Positions 16,771 to 25,975 of a stretch of 64,000 bases of DNA are shown in pieces. The notes beneath the pieces are model-generated. The model worked only from the letters and a program-made list of their open reading frames with translations, searched no databases and had not been told where the DNA came from. Positions within the stretch are counted from its first letter, which is position 1. Each line of letters begins with the position of its first letter. Source of the DNA: Micromonospora haikouensis (GTDB lineage: Bacteria; Actinomycetota; Actinomycetes; Mycobacteriales; Micromonosporaceae); contig NZ_FMCW01000004.1 of assembly GCF_900091595.1 (NCBI RefSeq), positions 1 to 64,000 of the forward strand. Direction: 5' to 3'. Both the position numbers and the translations under genes were made by a program.

Positions 16771-17171
16771 AGGCGCACCGCACCGACGTCGTATCGCTCG
16801 GCTTCGGCCTGTTCTTCGTCGCGCTGGCCGCCTGGTGGCTGCTCGCCCAGCTGCTCGGCCTGGCCCTCCCCCCGGTCGGCTGGTTCCTGGCCGGCGGGCT
16901 GCTCCTGATCGGCGTGCTGGGGCTGGTCGGCGCGTTGCGCTCCGGCCGGGGCAACCGGACGGCCGGCCCGCAGGGGGCCACCCCCGGGACGGCACCGGCC
17001 GCCGAGCCCGGTGCCGGAGCCGGTGTCGCGACGGAGGCCGAGGAGCCGGGTGCCGCGCGGACCGACGAGTGGCCGGCCGCCGCCGTCTCCGACGACCTGC
17101 CCGAGGCGGTCGAGGACCGGCCGGTCACCGACGGCGGGGCGCCCCGCGGGGACGAGCGGGCGGGCGGTTGA
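16767..17171 (+). CDS. Small two-helix membrane protein
   Basis: A 134-residue protein starting at a GTG that overlaps the upstream stop by 4 bases, so it is translationally coupled to the PspC/LiaF-like gene. Two hydrophobic helices are clear (VVSLGFGLFFVALAAWWLL and a PVGWFLAGGLLLIGVLGL segment), and they are followed by a disordered acidic tail rich in Ala, Gly and Glu. No catalytic motif is present. It is likely an accessory of the envelope-stress module; the function is unknown. Confidence 0.75.
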   Translation: MKAHRTDVVSLGFGLFFVALAAWWLLAQLLGLALPPVGWFLAGGLLLIGVLGLVGALRSGRGNRTAGPQGATPGTAPAAEPGAGAGVATEAEEPGAARTDEWPAAAVSDDLPEAVEDRPVTDGGAPRGDERAGG

Positions 17172-17418
17172 CCGCTGCGGTGCGGGCCCCGGCGGAGGGC
17201 GCATATGCTGGCCGTGGAGATCTCGCCTCCGCCGGCCGGCCCACGCCGCGGGCCTCGCCCGCGACGAGCCGCCGGGCCGTCGACGACCGGGCCGCGTCGC
17301 GGGGCCTCGCCCCGGCCCGCCGCCCGGTCGTCGGGCCCGTCCGCGGTCGACCCCGACCGGTTCGCCGTGGCGATCCCGCCGCGATTGCCGTCTCTACCCC
17401 GTCAGGAGCCCGTCCGAC

Positions 17419-18672
17419 ATGACCCAGTCCCCCGCCGTGCGCACCTCCGGCCGGCCCGGTCCGGTCCGCATCGGCGAGCGTGCCGCCCGTACCCTCGTCA
17501 CCGAGCTCGCCCGGCGCAACGACCCGAAGGCCGCCCTGCTGGTCGGCGCGACCCCGGACTCCGCGGTCCTCGCCGCGGCGATCGACGCCCTGCTGCCCGG
17601 CGACGCCCTCACCGTCGTGCCGGCCGGGTCGGCGACGCCGGCCGCGCTGCGCGAGCACGTGACGGCCCAGGGCCCTTGGGTCGCCGACCGGGTACGCGTG
17701 GTGGACTCCCTCGCCGAGGCCGACGCCGTCGAGGTGGTGATCGCCGCCGAGCCGCTCACCGGCACCGCCGACGAGACCCGCACGACCGTCGACGGCCTGG
17801 CGAAATACCTGGCCGACGGTGCGGTGCTCGCCGTGGCGGTGCCGGCGACACCGGCCCGGACGGCCGGCGCGGCGGCCGAGCTGGAGCGGCAGGCCGCCCT
17901 GCACGGCGCCGGGAGCGACCTGGTGCTGCGCAACTCCCCGCCGGTGCGGGTGCACCGGCTCCGGTTCACCCCGGCCGACGCGGCGGTCGCCGCCCGCCTC
18001 GCCCCGGCCCACCGGCCGTCGAGCGTCCCGCTGACGCGGGGCATGCACATCGACTCCAACGGGGTCGCGGCGGCCGGCATCACCCTCGGTTTGGCCGCGC
18101 TGACCCGGGTCGCCCGGCCCAAGTCGAAGCTGTGGCTGGTGCCGGCCCTCGCCGCCGTCCCGGTGGCCGCGTTCTTCCGGGACCCGCAGCGGGACGTCCC
18201 CGAGGACCCGTCGGCCGTCGTGGCCGCCGCCGACGGTCAGGTGCTGTCGGTGCAGCGGCTGCACGACGAGCGGTTCGGCGACGGCGAGTGGCTGCGGGTC
18301 GCGGTGTTCCTGTCGGTGCTGGACGTGCACGTCAACCGCTCCCCGGTGGCCGGCAAGGTGGTCGACTACTTCGTCGCCGACGGCGGGTTCGTCAACGCCA
18401 TGAAGCCGGACGCCGAGCACAACGTGGCGGCGTACACGGTGCTCGACACCGACCACGGGACGGTCGTCGTGGCGCAGCGCACCGGGCTGATCGCCCGGCG
18501 CATCGTGCAGCGGGCCCCGATCGGGTCGCTGCTGGCCCGGGGCGAGCGGTTCGGCCTGATCCGGTTCGGCTCGCGCACCGACGTCTACCTGCCGGCCGAC
18601 GCCGCCGACCCGCTGGTCGGGCCGGGCGACCGGGTGGTCGGCGGGTCCACGGTCATCGCCCGCTGGCGCTGA
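17419..18672 (+). CDS. psd: Phosphatidylserine decarboxylase with an extra N-terminal Rossmann-like domain
   Basis: A 417-residue protein. The C-terminal half (about 205-417) is a phosphatidylserine decarboxylase that makes phosphatidylethanolamine at the membrane. It has FFRDPQRDVPEDPSAVVAAA, ADGQVL, LDVHVNRSPVAGKV, NAMKPDAEHN and the self-cleavage site in LIRFGSRTDVYLP, where cleavage before Ser would give the pyruvoyl group. A hydrophobic segment (about 220-255) precedes it. Residues 15-200 look like a degenerate methyltransferase-like Rossmann domain (AALLVGATPDSAVLAAAIDA and a VEVVIAAEPL segment) not found in stand-alone decarboxylases. The ATG at 17419 follows AGGAG by 10 bases. It is convergent with the synthase gene that supplies its substrate. 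Confidence 0.9.
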   Translation: MTQSPAVRTSGRPGPVRIGERAARTLVTELARRNDPKAALLVGATPDSAVLAAAIDALLPGDALTVVPAGSATPAALREHVTAQGPWVADRVRVVDSLAEADAVEVVIAAEPLTGTADETRTTVDGLAKYLADGAVLAVAVPATPARTAGAAAELERQAALHGAGSDLVLRNSPPVRVHRLRFTPADAAVAARLAPAHRPSSVPLTRGMHIDSNGVAAAGITLGLAALTRVARPKSKLWLVPALAAVPVAAFFRDPQRDVPEDPSAVVAAADGQVLSVQRLHDERFGDGEWLRVAVFLSVLDVHVNRSPVAGKVVDYFVADGGFVNAMKPDAEHNVAAYTVLDTDHGTVVVAQRTGLIARRIVQRAPIGSLLARGERFGLIRFGSRTDVYLPADAADPLVGPGDRVVGGSTVIARWR

Positions 18673-18679
18673 GCCGGGC

Positions 18680-18721
18680 ACGACGAAGGGGGCGCCGCGA
18701 CTGCGGCGCCCCCTTCGTCGT
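18680..18721. terminator. Bidirectional terminator between psd and pssA
   Basis: A perfect 19-base stem: ACGACGAAGGGGGCGCCGC (18680-18698), loop GACT, and its complement (18703-18721). It sits 7 bases after the psd stop and 11 bases from the pssA stop, so it can serve both converging genes. Confidence 0.85.
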
Positions 18722-18732
18722 CGAGCGTCGGA

Positions 18733-19728
18733 TCAGGCGGTGCGGCGCTGGTGCAGCCAGAGCACGGGGCCGCTGACCAGGTAGCCCACCACGATCAGGG
18801 CGAAGGTGAGCCGGATGTCGACCAGCGCGCCGACCACCGGGGCCAGCCAGAGCCACGGCGGCAGCTTCACCAGCCGGGCCAGCTTCGCGTACGGGAAGCT
18901 GGAGACCATCGCGAACGCCAGCAGCGCCACCCCGGCGATCTGCACGAGGCCGGGCAGCGGCAGGCCCAGGGCGACGGTCAGGGCCAGCACGGCCGCGGCC
19001 ATCGTGGTCGGCACGCCGCAGAAGAAGCGGCCGTCCTTCGGCGAGACGTTGAACCGGGCGAGCCGGATCGCCGCGCAGGCGGCGACGAGCGCGGCGGCGA
19101 CCGCGGCGGCGGCGCGCGGCGCCTCGCCGGCGAGCGAGGCGTAGACCACCACGGGGGCGGCCAGGCCGAACGAGCACATGTCGGCCAGCGAGTCCATCTG
19201 GGCGCCGAACGGGCTGGCCACCCCGAACCGGCGGGCCAGCGCGCCGTCGAGCCCGTCGAACGCCACGCAGGCGATCAGCAGGAGCGCGGCGAGGCGCACC
19301 TGGCCCTGCATGGCCACGAAGATGGCGTTGATGCCCAGCACGAGGCTGGCCAGGGTGCAGGCGTTGACCAAGGCGAACTTGACCCGGCGGGCCGTCGTCC
19401 GCGCGCCGGGCAGCAGCGGGATCGACATCGACGCCGCGTCGTCGACCGGAGCGGCGGGGCCCACGGCCGGGCTCACCGGCACGACCGCCTCGACCTCGGT
19501 GCGCTGGTAGCGGTCGAGGCCGTAGCGGCGGCGCTGCCGGTCGAGGTAGCGGTGCTCGGGCGAGGTCAGGTCGGTGCCCGCGGCGGCGACGCCGTCACGG
19601 CGTCCCACCCGGACGAGCAGCACCTGGCGGGCGAACGTGCTGCTGCGGCGCAGCGGGCCCGCCCAGCGACGCCCTGCGGGGCGCGGACTGTCAGTCGTAC
19701 GACGCCGGCGCCATGGGGCTCTCGGCAC
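18733..19728 (-). CDS. pssA: CDP-diacylglycerol-serine O-phosphatidyltransferase
   Basis: A 331-residue membrane enzyme joining CDP-diacylglycerol and serine to make phosphatidylserine, the substrate of the neighbouring decarboxylase. The CDP-alcohol phosphotransferase motif is intact: DGLDGALARRFGVASPFGAQ, then MDSLADM (DGx2ARx8Gx3Dx3D). About six or seven helices follow NACTLASLVLGINAIFV. I chose GTG 19728 because GGAGG stands 4 bases before it; this gives a basic N-terminal extension of about 100 residues. An internal Met (MSIPLLPG) near residue 102 is an alternative start closer to family length. Confidence 0.9.
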   Translation of the reverse strand: MPRAPWRRRRTTDSPRPAGRRWAGPLRRSSTFARQVLLVRVGRRDGVAAAGTDLTSPEHRYLDRQRRRYGLDRYQRTEVEAVVPVSPAVGPAAPVDDAASMSIPLLPGARTTARRVKFALVNACTLASLVLGINAIFVAMQGQVRLAALLLIACVAFDGLDGALARRFGVASPFGAQMDSLADMCSFGLAAPVVVYASLAGEAPRAAAAVAAALVAACAAIRLARFNVSPKDGRFFCGVPTTMAAAVLALTVALGLPLPGLVQIAGVALLAFAMVSSFPYAKLARLVKLPPWLWLAPVVGALVDIRLTFALIVVGYLVSGPVLWLHQRRTA

Positions 19729-19999
19729 GTTTCCTCCATCACCGGATCGGGCTGGCCGCCACGAGGGCGGGTGTCCGGCTGTCTCGTGCCGGACCGCTTC
19801 GGGCCCGGCAGCCGTCAAAGCGGAGTACACCATTGCACAGGGGTAGGGGGCTTGGCGATAGCTGCCGGCGGACCTTATATCTCCGTTAAACCGCGCGAAT
19901 CGCCTCTTCTATTCCCATCTCGGGCCTGATCGCCCGATCCTCCATCAACCCCGCCTTCAGCCTACCGGAGGTCGTCGATACCGGCTCGGCGGGCGGGCG

Positions 20000-20911
20000 C
20001 TATGCGACCCCATGTCCGGTTACCAGGGCCGCCACCTCGGTCAGCGGCAGGTCGCCGAGCGCGTCCGGCGGGAACCAGGCGGCGGCGGCCGTCGACCCCC
20101 CGGCCAGCTCCGTGACCCGGGCCTCGGTGGGGTCGTCGACCACCACCCGGTAGACCACCCGCACCCCGTGCCAGTCCATCGGCCGGCCCTCCGGCCCCAG
20201 CGCGCCGGGATCGTAGCGGTGGTGGACGGTGAGCAGCTCGACGACCCGGCCGAGATGCCCGGCCTCCTCGACCAGCTCGCGGAGCAGGCCGGCGGCCGGC
20301 TGCTCGCCGTGGTCGGTGCCGCCGCCGGGCAGGTGCCACAGCCCGGCCCCCGGGTAGCCGTCGGCGATCAGGGTGAGCAGCACCCGCCCGCCCGGGTCGG
20401 TGACCAGCCCGTACGCCGCGAAACGCTGCCGCCGGTCGGCCGGGACCGGCGGGTACGGCGTGTCGGGGGACGCCCCGGGATCGGGCCGCCGAAGCGGGGT
20501 GACCGGCAGGCCGAGCGCCTCGGCGGTGAACGGCAGCAGCGGCAGCCCGGCGGCCTCGTCGAGGGTCGACCAGCGCGCCAGGTCGGTGGTGCCGTCGGGC
20601 TCGTCGCGCAGCGTGCCGCCGGTCGCCTCGACGGCGAAGACGATCCGGTCGGTGTGCAGCGCCACGCCCGGCAGCCCGGTGACGTCCGAGACGGCGGCGA
20701 GCAGGCCCGTCACCCGGACGTCGAGGCCGGTCTCCTCGGCGAACTCCCGGACCACGCCGGCCTCGGGGTGCTCCCCGTGCTCCAGCCCGCCCCCGGGCAG
20801 CTGCCACACGCCGGGGTGGTCGGCCGACGCGGAGCCGCGCACGAGCAGCACCCGCCCGTCGCGGCCCCGGCACACCCCGTAGACCCCCACCCGCCGTCGC
20901 TGTTCCCGCAC
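20000..20911 (-). CDS. Tandem Nudix hydrolase (two Nudix domains), paralogue 1
   Basis: A 303-residue protein with two Nudix domains. These typically hydrolyse nucleoside diphosphates linked to another moiety. The first box, GGLEHGEHPEAGVVREFAEE then TGL, matches GX5EX7REUXEEXGU. The second, GGTDHGEQPAAGLLRELVEE then AGH, keeps all the glutamates. The domains share a WHLPGGG or WQLPGGG lead-in. The GTG at 20911 is preferred because GGGAGG lies 6 bases upstream; a TTG at 20953 would add 14 residues. The substrate is unknown. The next gene is its paralogue in the same order and orientation. Confidence 0.85.
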   Translation of the reverse strand: MREQRRRVGVYGVCRGRDGRVLLVRGSASADHPGVWQLPGGGLEHGEHPEAGVVREFAEETGLDVRVTGLLAAVSDVTGLPGVALHTDRIVFAVEATGGTLRDEPDGTTDLARWSTLDEAAGLPLLPFTAEALGLPVTPLRRPDPGASPDTPYPPVPADRRQRFAAYGLVTDPGGRVLLTLIADGYPGAGLWHLPGGGTDHGEQPAAGLLRELVEEAGHLGRVVELLTVHHRYDPGALGPEGRPMDWHGVRVVYRVVVDDPTEARVTELAGGSTAAAAWFPPDALGDLPLTEVAALVTGHGVA

Positions 20912-21049
20912 CCCGCGCCTCCCGGTCCCCGGGCGGGACGCCCGGTCGATCAAGAAGCTATCGCGGACGACGGCCGCGCGGGCGACGACGTGGGGCCGTA
21001 GGGCCGCGCCCCGGGTCGGGCGACCGGTCGGGCCCGGCTCGGGCGGCGG

Positions 21050-21997
21050 TCAGGCGAGGCGGGCGGCCTGGACGGCCTCGGCCGTGACCTCGGTGAGCCG
21101 GTCGGCGGGCAGCGCGCCCAGCTCCTCCCGGGCGAACCAGCGGGCCTCGCAGGTGGAGCCGCCGACGTCGGTCACCGTGGGCGGGGCGGGCTGGTCGACC
21201 ATCACCCGGTAGAAGGCGCGCACGCCGTGCCAGTCGATCGGGTAGCCCTCCGGGCCGAGGGAGGCGGCGTCGCGGTGGCTGGCCACCCCGAGCAGCTCGA
21301 CGAGGCGGCCCCGCTGACCGGTCTCCTCGACCAGCTCCCGGATCAGCGCCGCGCCCGGCTGCTCGCCGTAGTCGGTGCCGCCCCCGGGCAGGTGCCAGCA
21401 GCCGGCCCCCGGGTAGCCGTCGGAGACCCGGGTGAGCAGCACCCGGCCGTCGGGGTCGGTGGCCACCGCGTACGCGGCGAAGCGCTGGGCGCGGTGCAGC
21501 CCGTCGGGGCCGGGCACCGCGTAGAAGGAGGGGAACTCCGGGGGCTCGTCGGGCACCACGTCGGCCGAGGAGGCGGGCAGCCCGAGGGCCCGCGCGGTGA
21601 ACGCGCGCAGCGGCAGCTCGCGCGCCTCGGTGGGGGTGACCCAGCGGGCCAGGTCGGTGGGGCGGTCGACCCGGTCGGTGAGCGTGCCACCCCGCACCGA
21701 CACCCGGTAGATGAGCCGGTCGGTGTGGATGGTGATGCCGCGCTCGGGCAGGGCCCGCATGTCGGCCAGCACGTCGTCGAGGCCGGAGACGGCGACCGAG
21801 AGCCCGGTCTCGGCGGCGGTCTCCCGGACGACGGTGTGGTTGGGGTCCTCGCCGTGGTCGACCGCCCCGCCGGGGAGGGACCACGTGCCGGGGGTGCCGG
21901 AGCGCTCCGATGCGCGGACCAGCAACACTCGGCCGACTGAGTCAGCACAGACTGCGTATGCCGCGATCCTGCGGAGCGGCTCCAGCATGGTGGTCAC
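21050..21997 (-). CDS. Tandem Nudix hydrolase, paralogue 2 (first box degenerate)
   Basis: A 315-residue relative of the preceding protein, with the same two-domain plan and shared segments such as DPDGRVLLTRVSDGYPGAG and WHLPGGGTDYGE. The second box (GGTDYGEQPGAALIRELVEE then TG) is intact. In the first box the run is RETAAETGL, so one of the metal-binding glutamates is Ala and that domain may be structural or weakened. The start is set at GTG 21997, with GGGGAG 11 bases upstream; ATG 21988 is an alternative. It is divergent from a small PspC gene. Confidence 0.82.
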   Translation of the reverse strand: MTTMLEPLRRIAAYAVCADSVGRVLLVRASERSGTPGTWSLPGGAVDHGEDPNHTVVRETAAETGLSVAVSGLDDVLADMRALPERGITIHTDRLIYRVSVRGGTLTDRVDRPTDLARWVTPTEARELPLRAFTARALGLPASSADVVPDEPPEFPSFYAVPGPDGLHRAQRFAAYAVATDPDGRVLLTRVSDGYPGAGCWHLPGGGTDYGEQPGAALIRELVEETGQRGRLVELLGVASHRDAASLGPEGYPIDWHGVRAFYRVMVDQPAPPTVTDVGGSTCEARWFAREELGALPADRLTEVTAEAVQAARLA

Positions 21998-22087
21998 GGG
22001 GCCAAATTCTCCCCGCACCTCGTTACCGGCATCGAAAAGTGTCAGATTCCTGACTGAATACTGGATCATCAGGGATCGGTCAGGGTA
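21998..22087. promoter_or_regulatory. AT-richer divergent promoter region
   Basis: The stretch between the Nudix gene and the PspC gene has locally raised A+T (for example GACTGAATACTGGATCATCA at 22052-22071), unlike all the flanking coding DNA. It is the natural place for divergent promoters. I cannot assign individual boxes with confidence. Confidence 0.35.
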
Positions 22088-22141
22088 ATGATCCGGGCCG
22101 TCACCGAGGTCGCCCCGCCGCCCGGCGCGGAACGTGGAGGC

Positions 22142-22408
22142 ATGACCTCGACACCGCACCAGGCCCCGTACAAGCAACTCCGCCGACCCACCACCGACCG
22201 GATGGTCGCCGGGGTGGCCAGCGGCCTCGGCCGCTACTTCGCCGTCGACCCCACCCTCGTCCGGGTGCTCTTCGCCGTCGCGACGCTCGCCACCGCCGGG
22301 GTGGCCGCGCTCGCGTACCCGATCATGTGGTTCCTCATGCCGGAGGAGCCGGCCGACGCCCCGGCGTGGCCGCACCCGACGGACCCCGCGTCGCCCACCG
22401 GCGGCTGA
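22142..22408 (+). CDS. Small PspC-domain membrane protein
   Basis: An 88-residue protein starting MTSTPHQAPYKQLRR. It is essentially one PspC domain: DRMVAGVASGLGRYFAVDPT followed by LVRVLFAVATLATAGVAALA and a short acidic tail. PspC proteins sit in the inner membrane and take part in phage-shock or envelope-stress responses. A GGAGG lies very close to this ATG. An in-frame ATG at 22088 would add 18 residues and cannot be excluded. It is convergent with guaA. Confidence 0.8.
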   Translation: MTSTPHQAPYKQLRRPTTDRMVAGVASGLGRYFAVDPTLVRVLFAVATLATAGVAALAYPIMWFLMPEEPADAPAWPHPTDPASPTGG

Positions 22409-22426
22409 GCCGGCGGGCGGGTGGGG

Positions 22427-23983
<1,557 letters not shown>

Positions 23984-24089
23984 GGGCAGGAAGCCTACCG
24001 ACAGTCACCCCCGCCCCGGCACGGACCCCGCCGCGCGCCCGGCGCGCCCGGCGCGGCCCGCGCGGCCCCGCGCGCCTGCGGGTGAAGTG

Positions 24090-24141
24090 GTGAGAAGGGG
24101 ACCCTTCTCTACCGTAGGCGTTAACAAGGGGCCCTTCCTTA
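24090..24141 (-). repeat. GC-rich palindromic repeat, copy 2 (overlaps a stop codon)
   Basis: Read on the minus strand it begins TAAGGAAGGGCCCCTTGTTA, continues through an ACGC and TACGG spacer, and ends GAAGGGTCCCCTTCTCAC. Its first three bases, TAA at 24139-24141, are the stop codon of the GMC oxidoreductase gene. The last codons before it may be shorter or longer than in relatives lacking the repeat. It points the same way as that gene. Confidence 0.9.
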
Positions 24142-25836
24142 CGCGCGCAGCGCGCCCGGGGCGTGCGCCGGCACCGCCGGACGCACCGGCGGCACCGCCG
24201 CCACCCGCCGGTACGCCTCCCCCAGCGGCGGCCGGGGATCCGCCTCGCCCCGGTTGGGCCAGCACGACATCGCCCGTTCCGCCTGGGCGGTGATGGTCAG
24301 CGACGGGTTCACCCCCAGGTTCGCCGACACGGCCGCCCCGTCCACCACGTGCAGCCCCGGGTGCCCGTGCACCCGGTGGTACGGGTCGATCACCCCGTCG
24401 GCCGGGGTGGCCCCGATCACCGCCCCACCGAGGATGTGCGCGGTGATCGGGATGTCGAACGGCTCGGTGAGCGACCCGCCCGGCGTGCCGCCGATCTCCT
24501 CGGCGAGCAGCCGCGCGGCGGCGTTGCCGGCGGGGATCCACGTCGGGTTGGGCTCGCCGTGACCGGGGCCGGCGACCAGCCGCCGCCCGAGCGGGCCGCG
24601 CCGCCAGCGGGTGGTCAGCGAGTTGTCGGCCGACTGCATGACCAGCGCGATGACGGTGCGCCGCGACCAGTCGCGGACGGTGAGCATCCGCGCCGCGAGG
24701 CGGGGCTGGGTGAGCAGCCCGACCAGCCAGCGGCGGACCCGGTGCGGCCCGCCGTCGACCAGCAGCGACTGGAGCAGTCCCATCGCGTTGGAGCCCCGCC
24801 CGTAGCGGACCGGCTCGATGTGGGTCTGCGGGTCGGGGTGGAACGAGCTGGTGATCGCCACCCCCTCGGTGAAGTCCAGCCCCTGCGCGCGGGCCGGCCC
24901 GGGTGGCACGGACGCGCCGAGGATCGCCTCGGAGTTCGTCCGGGTCAGCTCGCCGAGGCGGTCGGACAGGTGGGGCAGCGCCCCGGTGGCCTTCATCTCG
25001 TGCAGCAGCCGCTGGGTGCCGAGCGCCCCGGCGGCGAGGACCACCTGGTCGGCGTGCCACACCCGGCGGCGCCTGCGCAGCCAGGCCCCGGTGCGCACGG
25101 TCTCGACCCGGTAGCCGCCCCCGTCGGCGGGGCGCACGGCGGTGACGGTGGTCAGCGGGTGCACCTGCACGCCGAGCCGCTCGGCCAGCCACAGGTAGTT
25201 CTTGACCAGCGTGTTCTTCGCCCCCTGCCGGCAGCCCGTCATGCACGCCCCGCAGTGCGTGCAGCCGGTGCGTTCCGGGCCGGCGCCGCCGAAGTACGGG
25301 TCGGCGGCCCGCTCCCCCGGCCGGCCGATGTGCACGCCGACGGGGGTGGGGTGGAAGGTGTGCCCGACCCCCATCCGGTCGGCGACCGCCCGCATCGCGG
25401 TGTCCGCGCGGGTGTGCAGCGGGTACGTGGTGACGCCGAGCATCCGCTTCGCCTGGTCGTAGTGCGGGGCCAGCTCGGCCCGCCAGTCGGTGACGTCCCG
25501 CCACTGCGGGTCGGCGTAGAACGCGTCGAGGGGCTCGTAAAGGGTGTTCGCGTAGACCAGGGAGCCGCCGCCGACCCCCGCGCCGGAGAGCACCAGCACC
25601 CCGCCGCCGGCCTTCCGGTCGGCGGAGCGGAGCAGGGTGATCCGTTGCAGGCCGTAGCAGCCGAGCTTCGGTGCCCACAGGAACCGCCGCAGCCGCCACG
25701 AGGTCTCGGGGAACTCGTCGTCGGCGAAGCGCCGCCCGGCCTCCAGGACGCCGACCGAGTAGCCCTTCTCGGCCAGCCGGAGCGCGGTGACGCTGCCGCC
25801 GAAGCCGGACCCGATGACGAGCACGTCGTACCGCAT
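24139..25836 (-). CDS. GMC-family oxidoreductase (cholesterol-oxidase-like flavoprotein)
   Basis: A 565-residue FAD enzyme. The N-terminus, RYDVLVIGSGFGGSVTALRL then AEKGYSVGVLEAG, is the dinucleotide-binding fold with the ribose-binding Glu. GAGVGGGSLVYAN is a GMC signature. A four-Cys segment, CTHCGACMTGCRQGAKNT, resembles the cluster motif of ChoD-like actinobacterial oxidases. The C-terminal GMC region contains NPSLTITAQAERAM, with catalytic-type Asn. The substrate is unknown, probably an alcohol or sterol. Start ATG 25836 gives the canonical N-terminus. The stop codon is supplied by repeat copy 2, so the extreme C-terminal tail (after about residue 530) may be recent. Confidence 0.85.
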   Translation of the reverse strand: MRYDVLVIGSGFGGSVTALRLAEKGYSVGVLEAGRRFADDEFPETSWRLRRFLWAPKLGCYGLQRITLLRSADRKAGGGVLVLSGAGVGGGSLVYANTLYEPLDAFYADPQWRDVTDWRAELAPHYDQAKRMLGVTTYPLHTRADTAMRAVADRMGVGHTFHPTPVGVHIGRPGERAADPYFGGAGPERTGCTHCGACMTGCRQGAKNTLVKNYLWLAERLGVQVHPLTTVTAVRPADGGGYRVETVRTGAWLRRRRRVWHADQVVLAAGALGTQRLLHEMKATGALPHLSDRLGELTRTNSEAILGASVPPGPARAQGLDFTEGVAITSSFHPDPQTHIEPVRYGRGSNAMGLLQSLLVDGGPHRVRRWLVGLLTQPRLAARMLTVRDWSRRTVIALVMQSADNSLTTRWRRGPLGRRLVAGPGHGEPNPTWIPAGNAAARLLAEEIGGTPGGSLTEPFDIPITAHILGGAVIGATPADGVIDPYHRVHGHPGLHVVDGAAVSANLGVNPSLTITAQAERAMSCWPNRGEADPRPPLGEAYRRVAAVPPVRPAVPAHAPGALRA

Positions 25837-25975
25837 GAACGCATCATTACCGACGGGTAGCTCTCGCGCCATAGCCGGTTTTCGCGGGACCATGCACCCC
25901 GCCGCCGGTGATCCGCGGCTCAGCGGCCGCAACCCGGCGTGGCCCTCGGAGCGTTGTAGGGGCGGGGGTGCGGAC

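Noticed and set aside
19874..19879. TATAAG on the minus strand as the pssA promoter
   Set aside because: The hexamer is a good -10 box, but no -35 box fits at 16-19 bases and it lies about 145 bases before the start. It was left unassigned.
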